Assembly: GCA_014804695.1 (NCBI GenBank)
Contig: JAAUZJ010000002.1
Coordinates: 16,603-80,602, forward strand
Direction: 5' to 3'
DNA from: Lachnospiraceae bacterium
GTDB taxonomy: Bacteria; Bacillota; Clostridia; Lachnospirales; Lachnospiraceae
Length of the DNA: 64,000 nt
Each line of letters opens with the position of its first letter. Position 1 is the first letter of the stretch. A program made the translations under genes and the position numbers. A model generated the notes under the pieces. The model was given only the letters and a program-made list of their open reading frames with translations, did no database searches and was not told where the DNA came from. This document shows positions 44,116 through 53,227 of this stretch, piece after piece.

Positions 44116-46344
44116 ATGATGAAGATAAAAGGTAAATGGGTATTTCGAGTTAGTTATACGATTGTTCTGATGATAATCGTTGTAATATCGTTTGTATGGT
44201 ATTCTAATATTCTGAAAAAGGAATTAGGTGAGCTGGTGCGTGACACGCTTAAGGAGGTTTCCAATCAGAACGTTCTTGTCGTGCAGAAAGAAATAGAAGG
44301 TGATTTGGCTGCACTTACGGAGATTGCGGAACACATCAGTTCGCTACAGAGTTCTGACGATGAGATAATGGATATTTTAAAAGAGGTTTTAGACCGCTAT
44401 CCTTTTAAGAGAATGGGCTTTTCGCGTGAGGATGGAATAGCGCAATTAACGGATGACCGCATTCTTGATGTCGCAGATACACAATATTTTAAATCTTCTA
44501 TAAAGGGTGAGAATTATATATCTAATATAATTTTGGATTCACTGGATGAAGAAGAGATTATTGTATTCAGCGCGCCTGTCAGAAATAGGGATGGTATTAT
44601 CGGTATCGTTTTTGCATCATACCGTGCAGAAAGTCTGAAAGAAATCTTAGCGGTATCTTCTTTTGAGGGGGAGGGATATACATATATCATCCAGAGTGAC
44701 GGAAGCAAGGTAGTGGATTCTGTCAGTCCGACGAGTTTTCAGCATATGTCAAATATGTTTAATGCCATGGAAAAGGCGGATGAACGCAACGATAAGGTTG
44801 TTGATGAACTGAGACATATGCTGAAAAACGGCAGAACCGGTTATGTTATTTTTTACAATGTAATCGCTAAGTATATGTATGTTACGCCGCTTGACATTAA
44901 TGACTGGTATTTGGTGGATGTGGTTCCGGTAGATTTTATGGAGATTACATCTAATTATATAATGGGCAGAACGTACGTTCTGTGCGCTATACTGCTGATT
45001 GTCTGTGTAATTATTGCTGTTACGCTTGTATGGGAAGAACGCAGGAAGAAATATGAGATGCAGAATCTTCTCTATGTGGATGAACTGACAGGGGGAAGTA
45101 CACTTGCAAAGTTCAAACTTGATGTAAAAGAGCGGCTTAAAGCGCATATTGATAACGCTGCTATTATAGAAATGGATTTAGATGATTTTAAGCTTGTTAA
45201 CGAATTGTTTGGATATGATGAAGGCAATCATGTTTTATGTCATATCTGGGAAACTATTAAGAACAATTGCGGCAGGGATGAATTTGCAGGACATGGAGTC
45301 TCAGATCACTTTGTTATTCTACTTTATTATGCAAAGAAGAAGGAAATTGAAGAAAAAGTTCTAAAGATAACAGAAGGGATACAGAGCTGCTTCATGAATA
45401 AAGATTCAGAATATATTCTGAATCCGGTATTTGGAATTTATTATGTAGACAAATACGATGAAGATGTAGACGCCGTATTGGACTGTGCTACACTTGCGCA
45501 TAATTATGCGAAGAATGACAGGAACGGAGTTTACAAAATCTATACGAATATGATGAAAGAAGGAATAGTCGAGAAAAAGCAGCTTTCCGACCAGATTGAA
45601 CATGCGTATAGAAATCATGAATTTGTTGCATATTATCAGCCCAAATATGATTCGAAAACACAAAAACTGGCAGGGGCGGAAGCTTTGATACGTTGGCGTA
45701 AACCCAACGGACAGATGATTTCTCCGGGACTTTTTGTTCCTCTTGCAGAAGAGAGCGGTTTTGTCCGTAAGTTGGATGAATACATATTTAGAGAGGTCTG
45801 TTTTGCGCAAAAACGCTGGTTAGACCAGGGGCTGTCGGTTGTTCCGATATCCGTAAACCTTTCCAGAAGGCACCTGGAAAATCCGGAATTCATTGATGAA
45901 TACAAAAAAATACTGGATGAGTCGGGTGTACCGATTGAATACATACAGCTGGAAATTACAGAAAGTGCTATATTGGATAAGCAGGATGAATTGATCGCTA
46001 TTATGGATAAGCTTCATAAACTGGGCTTTATTATACTCATGGACGATTTTGGCACAGGCTATTCATCGCTTATGATGCTTAAGTCCGTTCCGGTTGATGT
46101 CATGAAGCTGGATAAGAGCTTTGTGGATGACTATAATGATGTAAAAGGAGAGCAGATCATACGCCGCGTTATGCAGATGGCACAGGATCTGAATATCGAG
46201 GTCACGGCAGAGGGCGTAGAAACACAGGAACAGTATGAATTCCTAAAGAGCATCGATTGCAATATGATTCAGGGATATTATTTTGCAAGACCGATGCCGG
46301 AGGATGAGTATGAGAAATGTATGGAGAAAAGCGGGGTTAAATAA
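44116..46344 (+). CDS. Cyclic-di-GMP phosphodiesterase (Cache-like, degenerate GGDEF, EAL)
   Basis: Predicted to hydrolyse c-di-GMP. The ATG at 44116 has AAGGGG in place (44098 does not); 742 residues. TM1 is about 10-32, an extracytoplasmic sensor of Cache type covers 35-280, and TM2 is 285-310. The GGDEF domain (320-475) is degenerate: the signature position reads GVSDHF (394-399), so it should not make c-di-GMP. The EAL domain (485-740) keeps E522-A-L, VNLSRRHL, LEITES, DDFGTGYSSL, KLDKSF and AEGVET, so it should be active. A terminator follows. Confidence 0.93.
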   Translation: MMKIKGKWVFRVSYTIVLMIIVVISFVWYSNILKKELGELVRDTLKEVSNQNVLVVQKEIEGDLAALTEIAEHISSLQSSDDEIMDILKEVLDRYPFKRMGFSREDGIAQLTDDRILDVADTQYFKSSIKGENYISNIILDSLDEEEIIVFSAPVRNRDGIIGIVFASYRAESLKEILAVSSFEGEGYTYIIQSDGSKVVDSVSPTSFQHMSNMFNAMEKADERNDKVVDELRHMLKNGRTGYVIFYNVIAKYMYVTPLDINDWYLVDVVPVDFMEITSNYIMGRTYVLCAILLIVCVIIAVTLVWEERRKKYEMQNLLYVDELTGGSTLAKFKLDVKERLKAHIDNAAIIEMDLDDFKLVNELFGYDEGNHVLCHIWETIKNNCGRDEFAGHGVSDHFVILLYYAKKKEIEEKVLKITEGIQSCFMNKDSEYILNPVFGIYYVDKYDEDVDAVLDCATLAHNYAKNDRNGVYKIYTNMMKEGIVEKKQLSDQIEHAYRNHEFVAYYQPKYDSKTQKLAGAEALIRWRKPNGQMISPGLFVPLAEESGFVRKLDEYIFREVCFAQKRWLDQGLSVVPISVNLSRRHLENPEFIDEYKKILDESGVPIEYIQLEITESAILDKQDELIAIMDKLHKLGFIILMDDFGTGYSSLMMLKSVPVDVMKLDKSFVDDYNDVKGEQIIRRVMQMAQDLNIEVTAEGVETQEQYEFLKSIDCNMIQGYYFARPMPEDEYEKCMEKSGVK

Positions 46345-46360
46345 ACCTCGCTTTTTTTTT
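46327..46360 (+). terminator. Terminator of the EAL gene, overlapping its stop codon
   Basis: A 12-bp stem (46327-46338 with 46344-46355), core GCGGGGTT/AACCTCGC, is followed by Ts to 46360. The stem includes the stop codon. Confidence 0.9.
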
Positions 46361-46373
46361 GCAGAAAAAACTC

Positions 46374-46440
46374 TTGACACCTGCATCCCTGCACTGTATA
46401 CTAAGTGTATTAATGATAGTAGTACACTTAATATACACTA
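46374..46440 (+). promoter_or_regulatory. Promoter and YtrA-type operator
   Basis: TTGACA (46374-46379), 17 bases, TATACT (46397-46402). AGTGTA (46404-46409) and TACACT (46423-46428) are separated by exactly 13 bases, the layout known for YtrA-subfamily GntR operators, and cover the predicted start site. The wider arms are TAAGTGTA/TACACTTA. A further TACACT half-site lies at 46434-46439. Confidence 0.8.
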
Positions 46441-46456
46441 TAGAAAGGAGGACCTT

Positions 46457-46816
46457 ATGATCATCATAGATTACAAAGACACCAGACCAATCTATGAACA
46501 AGTTGCCGAGAAATTCAAGAACCTCATATTAAAAGGGGTGCTTAAACCCGACGAGCAGATGCCGTCGGTCAGGAATCTGGCAATGGAGTTATCGATTAAT
46601 CCTAACACAATCCAGAAAGCGTACTCGCAGTTAGAACGTGAGGGCTTTATATATACCGTAAAGGGCAGGGGAAACTTTGTCGCAGGCAGCGAGCATCTTC
46701 TTACGGAACGAAAACGGAGCTGTATGGAGAAGATTTTAGCGCTTGCGGAGGAAGCAATAGAGTATGGAATGAGCAAGGAAGAAATCATAGCGCAGATTCA
46801 GGAAGCCGAAATATAG
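46457..46816 (+). CDS. ytrA: GntR-family transcriptional regulator, YtrA subfamily
   Basis: DNA-binding repressor of 119 residues. An in-frame extension to 46283 belongs to the EAL gene region; AAAGGAGG fixes the ATG at 46457. The winged helix reads PIYEQVAEKFKNLILKG, MPSVRNLAMELSINPNTIQKAY and LEREGFIYTVKGRGNFV. The short C-terminal helical tail is typical of YtrA rather than the large effector domains of other GntR types. It likely represses its own operon through the operator at 46404-46428. Confidence 0.93.
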   Translation: MIIIDYKDTRPIYEQVAEKFKNLILKGVLKPDEQMPSVRNLAMELSINPNTIQKAYSQLEREGFIYTVKGRGNFVAGSEHLLTERKRSCMEKILALAEEAIEYGMSKEEIIAQIQEAEI

Positions 46817-46846
46817 GCGGCAGTAAGTTTAATGGAGGAAAATTAT

Positions 46847-47752
46847 ATGATAGAAATGTATAACGTAACCAAAACTTTTGATTCTATCAAAGCAGTAGAT
46901 TCGGTTAGTGTTACGATTAAAGAAAATACCGTATTTGGTCTGATCGGAACCAACGGTGCAGGTAAAAGTACGGCGCTTCGCATGATAACCGGTGTCTTTA
47001 AACCTGATGAGGGAACGATAGCGGTTGATAACATGCCGGTTTATGACAATGCAGAGGCTAAGAATAAGCTCTTTTTTATAGCTGATGAACCGTATTTTTT
47101 TGCGGGAAGCAGCGCAGAGACTATGGAGCGTTACTATAGCAGTATTTATGAGAATTTTGACAGGGAAGAATTTTATAAGTATCTGGATAATTTTAATCTG
47201 GACAGACGCAGGAAGATAAGTACATTTTCCAAAGGAATGAAAAAGCAGCTTGCACTGCTTCTTGGAATCTGTTCGCATACGAAGTACCTTTTATGCGACG
47301 AGACCTTTGACGGACTTGATCCGGTGATGCGTCAGGGCGTAAAAAGTATCTTTGCCAAAGAAATGGAAGAAAGAGGGCTGACACCTGTTATTGCATCCCA
47401 CAACTTAAGGGAGCTTGAGGATATCTGCGACCATGTGGGGCTGCTTCATAAAGGCGGAGTATTGTTATCCAAGGATTTGGAGGATATGAAGTGTAATATC
47501 CAGAAGGTACAGTGCGTATTTGCAGCTAAAGAAGATGAGGATAAGGCACTGAATGGACTTGAGGTTTTACAAAATGATAAGAGGGGCTCGCTCAGCACTA
47601 TTACACTGCGCAGCACCAGAGAAGAGGTAATTGCTCATTTTGCAGTGGTAAATACGGTGTTCTTTGAGGTGCTTCCATTGTCCTTGGAAGAGATATTTAT
47701 CAGCGAAACGGAGGTAGTGGGTTATGACATCAAAAAGATCATTCTTGGTTAG
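46847..47752 (+). CDS. ABC transporter ATP-binding protein, YtrB-like
   Basis: ATPase partner of the permease that follows, 301 residues. The ATG at 46847 has GGAGG; the in-frame ATG at 46832 would place that site inside the gene. The Walker A motif reads GTNGAGKST, the signature position STFSKGMKKQ, and the Walker B LLCDETFDGLD. The C-terminal 70 residues are a variable domain. It overlaps the permease gene by 29 bases, indicating coupling. Confidence 0.93.
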   Translation: MIEMYNVTKTFDSIKAVDSVSVTIKENTVFGLIGTNGAGKSTALRMITGVFKPDEGTIAVDNMPVYDNAEAKNKLFFIADEPYFFAGSSAETMERYYSSIYENFDREEFYKYLDNFNLDRRRKISTFSKGMKKQLALLLGICSHTKYLLCDETFDGLDPVMRQGVKSIFAKEMEERGLTPVIASHNLRELEDICDHVGLLHKGGVLLSKDLEDMKCNIQKVQCVFAAKEDEDKALNGLEVLQNDKRGSLSTITLRSTREEVIAHFAVVNTVFFEVLPLSLEEIFISETEVVGYDIKKIILG

Positions 47753-49898
47753 TCTGAAGGAGAATAATAAAAGAAGAATCTGGGTATGGATTGTCAGTTT
47801 TTTAACAATGTTATTGACGTATCCGGGAATAATGACAATGTATATAAGCCGGATTAAATTCTGGAATGAGGACGGCGCTTACGTAACCGTAGAAATGTAT
47901 AAAAGGGCGCTTTGCAGTGCCGTTACAGATGCGCTTGGTTTTCATCATTTTATTACGATAGCGGTTACTTTTCTTGCCATAATTATAGGAGTACAGGAAT
48001 TTTCCTATCTGTATAGCAGGAAAAAGGTTGATATGTATCATAGTGTTCCTGTCTCGGCAAAAAGAAGATTTGTCGTGATTTATATTAACGGAGTATTAAC
48101 CTATGTCATTCCCTGTCTTATATGCGTGGCGCTTGCAATCATTATGGCGGCAGCGCAGGGCGGAATGAGTTCAATGGCTTTGGCGGAGTGCGGAATAGCT
48201 TTATTTATGAATTTAATTTATTTTATGGTAGTATATAATATGGCAATTTTGGCAGTTATGTTAACCGGAAATGTTTTTATTACAGCAATTGCAATAGGAG
48301 TATTTTTAAGCATAGGCTATTTGTGGCAGTACTTTTTCATAAATATGCAGTATAATTTCTTTGAAACCGCATGTACATTTTTTGACAATCACGAAATGGA
48401 GACGACTTTGTCAATCTGTCTTAATCATTTGGAGGCTAACAGCTATATAAAAAGGCTGGATTTGCCGGATATTGTAAAGATCGTATTTGCTTTAAGTGGA
48501 AGATGGTTTGTGGAAATGCTCATTATAGGCGCTCTGGCATTTTTCTGTTATTTAAAAAGACCATCTGAAGCGGCAGGAAAAGCAATAGCTTATAAGGTAA
48601 TAACCCCGTTTTTGAAAGTAATAATTGCACCAACCGTAGGACTTATTATATATACATTAGTGTTTGACGGCTCATATTCAAATACGGCGTTTGCAATATT
48701 TGCCATGATAATCGGAACTATATTGTGTGCCGGAGTTATGGAAATAATATATGAATTTGATATGCGTGCGGCAATAAAGCATCTTGTCAGTACCGGTATT
48801 TCCGTAGTAGTTGCAATAACGATATTTTGTATATTTTATTTCGATATATTTTCATATGATGCATATGTGCCGGATGAAGATAAAGTGGAGAGTATTGCAA
48901 TCAGCATAAACCCGTATGTAAACCATTATTACAAATTTAATGATGATGTTATAAGAAGTATAGATGAGGGCGTTTATCTGAAAGACAATATGTTTATAAC
49001 GGATGTGGAACCTGTTTTAGAGCTTGTAAAAAATAATCAGAAAGATATGGAGGATGTGGTTGAAAGACAAGGCATTTACATTTTATACAGGCTTAAATCG
49101 GGCAGGGAAGTAAGCAGGCAGGCCACAATTGATTTGGCGGATGTTTCCAATGCAGCATTGTTAGATAAGATAATGGGAACGAAAGAGTATAGGGAGGGAG
49201 CATACCAGCTATTCAAAGATGCTGATTTGCTCAGCCGTCCGGACACAACTATCACTTATAAAAACGGCATAGTGGAAAGTAATGTACCTCATAAAGAGAA
49301 TGAGAAGATAAGGGCAGCCTGGTTAAAGGATATGGAGAACTTCAATTTCTCATTGGCAAGAAACAATCTGCCATGCGGATATATCAATACATTTTATGGT
49401 GTAAGTTATATAAGGGTAGGTTTGCCGGTATATGAAAGCTTTACAAACACAATTGCCTGTCTTGAAGAAAATAATGCTTATTATCCTTTAGAGATAAATG
49501 CTGAAGATGTTCTGACGCTTTCGGTAACTAATTATAATTATGGATATGATAATGAAGAAGATATAGAAAATCCCCAGCCATATAATGGGCGCTATAACAG
49601 TTATGCTGAAGCGATATTGGCACAAGGAGCGACGGCACAAACGTCGTATGTAGTGAGAGAGGACTTTTCTGACCCTCAGGAAATTGCAGAAATTGTTAAA
49701 GGGCTTTATTCGACAAGTTATAATTATGGCAACGGATGGATATCTTTGGATATGCTCGATCGTAATTACGAAGTTACAATCTCGTATAAAAGCGATGCGG
49801 CCGCTCCTTATGAAAAAGGATATGTTGAATATACATTCATAAGCGGTAAAGTACCTGAGTTTGTAGCTGAAAGGACTGCCCCGCCGACGGAAGAATAG
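47724..49898 (+). CDS. ABC transporter permease, YtrC-like
   Basis: 724 residues. About eight membrane helices lie in residues 12-380, then a large extracytoplasmic region (380-724) with many N, D and Y residues. The gene overlaps the ATPase gene. In Bacillus the ytr operon responds to cell-wall antibiotics; the same inducer here is inference only. No ytrEF-like genes follow. A hairpin terminator lies after the stop. Confidence 0.85.
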   Translation: MTSKRSFLVSLKENNKRRIWVWIVSFLTMLLTYPGIMTMYISRIKFWNEDGAYVTVEMYKRALCSAVTDALGFHHFITIAVTFLAIIIGVQEFSYLYSRKKVDMYHSVPVSAKRRFVVIYINGVLTYVIPCLICVALAIIMAAAQGGMSSMALAECGIALFMNLIYFMVVYNMAILAVMLTGNVFITAIAIGVFLSIGYLWQYFFINMQYNFFETACTFFDNHEMETTLSICLNHLEANSYIKRLDLPDIVKIVFALSGRWFVEMLIIGALAFFCYLKRPSEAAGKAIAYKVITPFLKVIIAPTVGLIIYTLVFDGSYSNTAFAIFAMIIGTILCAGVMEIIYEFDMRAAIKHLVSTGISVVVAITIFCIFYFDIFSYDAYVPDEDKVESIAISINPYVNHYYKFNDDVIRSIDEGVYLKDNMFITDVEPVLELVKNNQKDMEDVVERQGIYILYRLKSGREVSRQATIDLADVSNAALLDKIMGTKEYREGAYQLFKDADLLSRPDTTITYKNGIVESNVPHKENEKIRAAWLKDMENFNFSLARNNLPCGYINTFYGVSYIRVGLPVYESFTNTIACLEENNAYYPLEINAEDVLTLSVTNYNYGYDNEEDIENPQPYNGRYNSYAEAILAQGATAQTSYVVREDFSDPQEIAEIVKGLYSTSYNYGNGWISLDMLDRNYEVTISYKSDAAAPYEKGYVEYTFISGKVPEFVAERTAPPTEE

Positions 49899-49932
49899 AA
49901 TAAACAGACGGCATATTATATAATAACCAGAG

Positions 49933-49994
49933 ACGGCAAATTTGGAACACAGCTTGTACAATGTGTCTTGCGACATTCCTTTTTTGCCGTTTTA
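49933..49994 (+). terminator. Hairpin terminator after the ytr-like operon
   Basis: ACGGCAAA (49933-49940) pairs with TTTGCCGT (49983-49990), followed by TTTAG. The 42-base inner part has its own ACACA/TGTGT hairpin. Confidence 0.65.
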
Positions 49995-50202
49995 GGTTTC
50001 AGAAAGAAAATTACTAGAATAATTAGGCAAACCAGCAAATAAGTTCCTTTAAAAAGATGATTATTAATCCGAAATATTAATATAATAGCATTAATAAAAT
50101 ATTAAGAAAAAGATTTATAAAAACAGTTTCGTTTTATGGGATTATAGTTTATAATGATTCTCATATGGTAAATAAAACCAGTTAGCAGTTAGAAAGAAAG
50201 GT
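49995..50202. other. Intergenic region before the MacB-like module
   Basis: Very AT-rich. A TATAAT (50150-50155) has only a poor -35 (TTTCGT) 17 bases upstream. A purine-rich stretch AGAAAGAAAGG precedes the start. Nothing else is seen. Confidence 0.35.
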
Positions 50203-50949
50203 ATGGTTGGTGTTATGAGTCAGTCAGAACCTGTAATATGTGTCAAAGATTTATATAAGATATACCGCGTAGGTGAGACCAAGGTTCGCGCTCTAAACGG
50301 AGTGGATTTCACAATAGATCGGGGAAATTTCTGTTCTATTGTCGGAACTTCAGGCTCAGGTAAATCTACGCTTTTAAATATGATGGCGGGCTTAGAAAAG
50401 CCCACTAAGGGTGAAATTATAATTGCCGGTGAGCATATGGAGAAAAAGACCGAAAATCAGTTGGTTGCTTTTAGGAGAGAGCATATTGGTTTTATTTTTC
50501 AGTCTTTTAACTTAATGGGAACAATGAACGCCATAGAGAATGTGGCGCTGCCGTTAACCTTTCAGGGAGTGGACAAGAAGTCTCGAAACAAGAAAGCGGA
50601 AGATATGCTGGATTTAGTTGGACTGACCAAGCATAAAAAGCACAGACCGAATCAGATGTCCGGCGGACAGCAGCAGAGGGTTGGCGTAGCAAGGGCATTA
50701 GTGGTTGAGCCGGAAATAATTTTTGCAGATGAGCCTACCGGAAATCTGGATTCTAATACTTCGGTTGAGGTTATGAACCTGATGAAGAAGATTGTCAGGG
50801 AGAAGAACCAGACGCTTGTTATGGTAACACATGATAATTATCTTGCAGGATTTGCGGATATAATCTTACATATTCGTGACGGTAAGATAGTTCAGGTTGA
50901 GGATAACAGGGGAAAAAGCGAGGACGAGATACCCGATAATCATCCTTAA
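50203..50949 (+). CDS. ABC transporter ATP-binding protein, LolD/MacB type
   Basis: ATPase of the FtsX-permease class (248 residues). Motifs are GTSGSGKST (Walker A), MSGGQQQR (signature) and IIFADEPTGNLD (Walker B); FIFQSFNLMGTMNA is typical of the MacB/LolD group. The start may be 50203 or 50215; the ribosome site does not decide. The partner permease lies two genes downstream, beyond a long palindrome and a membrane-anchored protein. Confidence 0.93.
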   Translation: MVGVMSQSEPVICVKDLYKIYRVGETKVRALNGVDFTIDRGNFCSIVGTSGSGKSTLLNMMAGLEKPTKGEIIIAGEHMEKKTENQLVAFRREHIGFIFQSFNLMGTMNAIENVALPLTFQGVDKKSRNKKAEDMLDLVGLTKHKKHRPNQMSGGQQQRVGVARALVVEPEIIFADEPTGNLDSNTSVEVMNLMKKIVREKNQTLVMVTHDNYLAGFADIILHIRDGKIVQVEDNRGKSEDEIPDNHP

Positions 50950-50981
50950 TAGGTGATTGCGAGACTGCTGTCCGGAGGGAC

Positions 50982-51064
50982 GAACTTAGATAATATAAAT
51001 AAAAAGCGGGGTTCGACCGCGGGAGCGAACTCACCCCTTCTTTTTATTTATATTATCTAAGTTC
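50982..51064. terminator. Long perfect palindrome (25-bp arms) inside the ABC module
   Basis: Arms 50982-51006 and 51040-51064 are exact complements over 25 bases. Inside, GGGG/CCCC (51008-51011, 51034-51037) and GTTCG/CGAAC (51011-51015, 51026-51030) extend the fold. T-rich arms give terminator character on both strands. The core CCGCGGGAGCGAA is shared, reversed, with the palindrome at 31317-31398. Confidence 0.8.
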
Positions 51065-51156
51065 TGGGTATCGGAAGTTAGTGTGGCAATTATCTGTTAA
51101 TTGTTATGGTAAAAGATAAATTAAAAAAGTAATTTGCACTATGGAGGGGATTTGTT

Positions 51157-53196
51157 ATGTGCTTGAGGAAATTGTGGAAAAAGGGATTGTTGTCTTTAGC
51201 GGTTGCAGGGATGTGTCTAGCGACAGTGCCTTCGCCAAATTTGGTAAATGCGGCGGAGCCGGTTGTGGATACCGATACGGATAATACCGTGCATACTGTA
51301 ACTGTTGTAGGCGGCAGCGTTGTCGGTGAAAATACGTATGCTAAAGACAGTATCGTAGTAATAACGGCCGATGCTCCGGACTCCGGCAAGGTGTTTAGTA
51401 AATGGACTACGCAGTCTCAGGAGGTTGTTTTTGCAGACGAAAGTGCTTCGCTTACGACATTTAAAATGCCGGATTCCGATGTGACGGTAACGGCAAATTA
51501 TGATAATGAACCTAAGACTTCCAGTCCGTCAAACAATTCTACTCCTAATACTAACGGCAGTCAGAATTCACAGACCACTCAGGATACCGACAGCCGTATA
51601 ATAACCGATAACGACAGATCCGATGCGGACGAAGATTTGTATTATTATATGTTAAGTCTTGAGAGAAGATATAATCTGGACAAAAAAGTAATGGAAAACC
51701 TTCATAAAGTTTTTGACAGCGCGGTTTTTTATATTGCCAATACTGATATGACTGTCGCAGAGCTGTGGTCTTATGTTTCTTCGGTCAAGGGAAATATGGA
51801 ATCGACGGCTGTATCCAATGTAACCGCTACAACCAGTGAGTTTTTGCAGGTGGGTGATAACTGGACAACACCGACGGTAAGTTATGGCAACAGCGTTTCA
51901 ATTGTGCTTCCGATCATTAACTTCGGTACAGAAGAGTTAAATGACCTTATTGTTGCGCCACAGACATCTACTATTGTATCTGAATGGCCTTTTGTTCCTG
52001 ATAAGACAGCTTATATTCAGACAGAGCCTTATATTCCGGGTAATAAAACTTATGATGCTGCAATGGCAAACAGAAGGGAGTTTACCTTTAATTTTACTGC
52101 CAGAGAAGATGTTATGAGCGGTTATTATCCCCTCAAATTCAATGTTTCGTATACAAAGGCGGGAGTACGTATCGAAGAGCCGGCAGTGCTGACTGTTTAT
52201 GTGCGCACAATCGGTAAACCGGGCAGCGGAAATATAGGCGGAACCGGAGAAGATACAAGCAATGCCAAGCCAAGGATAGTGGTTACGGGCTTCGAGACCA
52301 ATCCGGCTGAGGTTTTTGCAGGAGATACTTTTGTACTGACTATCCATATAAAAAATACTTCCAAGGATGTAGCGGTTACCAACTGTTTATTTGATATGCA
52401 GGCAGCGGTAGAGGGCGAAGATAAAACTAACACATATTCAGCCTTCCTGCCGACTTCTGGTGCAAGTTCGGTTTATATGGATAATATTTCTCCTAATACC
52501 AATGCTGATATAGTGATAGAAATGACTGCCAAGGCGGATTTGGCGCAAAAGCCTTATGTACTTGACGTTAATATGAAATATGATGCGGGTTCAATGTTTG
52601 ATTTGACTGATACGGCAAGCGTATCAATTCCGATTTCGCAGGAGAGTCGTTTTGATATCAGTACGCCGGAGGTTGTGCCTTCGGATATTTCAGTCGGTTC
52701 ACAGTCTAATGTTATGTTCAGCATTTATAATACCGGAAAAACTACACTTTATAATACGCAGGTTAAATTTGTTGCAGATTCTATTGACGAGGCAACCGCG
52801 TTTGTCGGAAATCTGGCTTCGGGTGCAACCGGAAATGTCGATGTTATGTTAACCGGAGCGGCTGCAACAATGGATGACGGAACAATAAATGTAGAGATAT
52901 CCTATGAAGATGACGCCGGAAATGTAACGACGGAAATCAAAACCGTTACCTTATTTGTTACGGAAGAGTTTTTTGAGGACTTTATGGGAGACGATATGAT
53001 GTTTGATGACATGGCAGGTGAGGAGCAGTCTAAACCCAAGAAGGGCTGGATAGTCGCCGTTGTTATCATTGTGCTTGTAATAGCCGGAGGCGTTGGCACA
53101 TACGTATTTTTATATCTTAAGAAAAAGAAAAAAGCAGCAATGTTGTTAGCAGATGATTTGCTATCCATAGACGAAGATAATAAATCCGACGAATAA
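51157..53196 (+). CDS. Secreted, membrane-anchored protein with InlB-type repeat and CARDB-like domains
   Basis: 679 residues. A signal peptide covers about 1-34. A bacterial repeat of the InlB-B type occupies 45-115 (VTVVGGSVVGENTYAKDSIV, MPDSDVTVTANY). After a Ser/Asn/Thr linker and a helical segment (155-225) come beta domains like the CARDB/COG1361 type (about 225-610). One C-terminal helix (about 638-660) followed by KKKKK anchors it with most of the mass outside. It lies between the ATPase and permease of an ABC module, where MacA-like adaptors sit in other bacteria. GGAGGGG precedes the ATG. Confidence 0.75.
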   Translation: MCLRKLWKKGLLSLAVAGMCLATVPSPNLVNAAEPVVDTDTDNTVHTVTVVGGSVVGENTYAKDSIVVITADAPDSGKVFSKWTTQSQEVVFADESASLTTFKMPDSDVTVTANYDNEPKTSSPSNNSTPNTNGSQNSQTTQDTDSRIITDNDRSDADEDLYYYMLSLERRYNLDKKVMENLHKVFDSAVFYIANTDMTVAELWSYVSSVKGNMESTAVSNVTATTSEFLQVGDNWTTPTVSYGNSVSIVLPIINFGTEELNDLIVAPQTSTIVSEWPFVPDKTAYIQTEPYIPGNKTYDAAMANRREFTFNFTAREDVMSGYYPLKFNVSYTKAGVRIEEPAVLTVYVRTIGKPGSGNIGGTGEDTSNAKPRIVVTGFETNPAEVFAGDTFVLTIHIKNTSKDVAVTNCLFDMQAAVEGEDKTNTYSAFLPTSGASSVYMDNISPNTNADIVIEMTAKADLAQKPYVLDVNMKYDAGSMFDLTDTASVSIPISQESRFDISTPEVVPSDISVGSQSNVMFSIYNTGKTTLYNTQVKFVADSIDEATAFVGNLASGATGNVDVMLTGAAATMDDGTINVEISYEDDAGNVTTEIKTVTLFVTEEFFEDFMGDDMMFDDMAGEEQSKPKKGWIVAVVIIVLVIAGGVGTYVFLYLKKKKKAAMLLADDLLSIDEDNKSDE

Positions 53197-53227
53197 TGCA
53201 GTAGATAGAAGAAAGGCATGGTGTAGT

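Noticed and set aside
46283..46456. N-terminal extension of the GntR regulator
   Set aside because: It runs through the EAL gene end, a terminator, the promoter and the operator; the ribosome site fixes the start at 46457.
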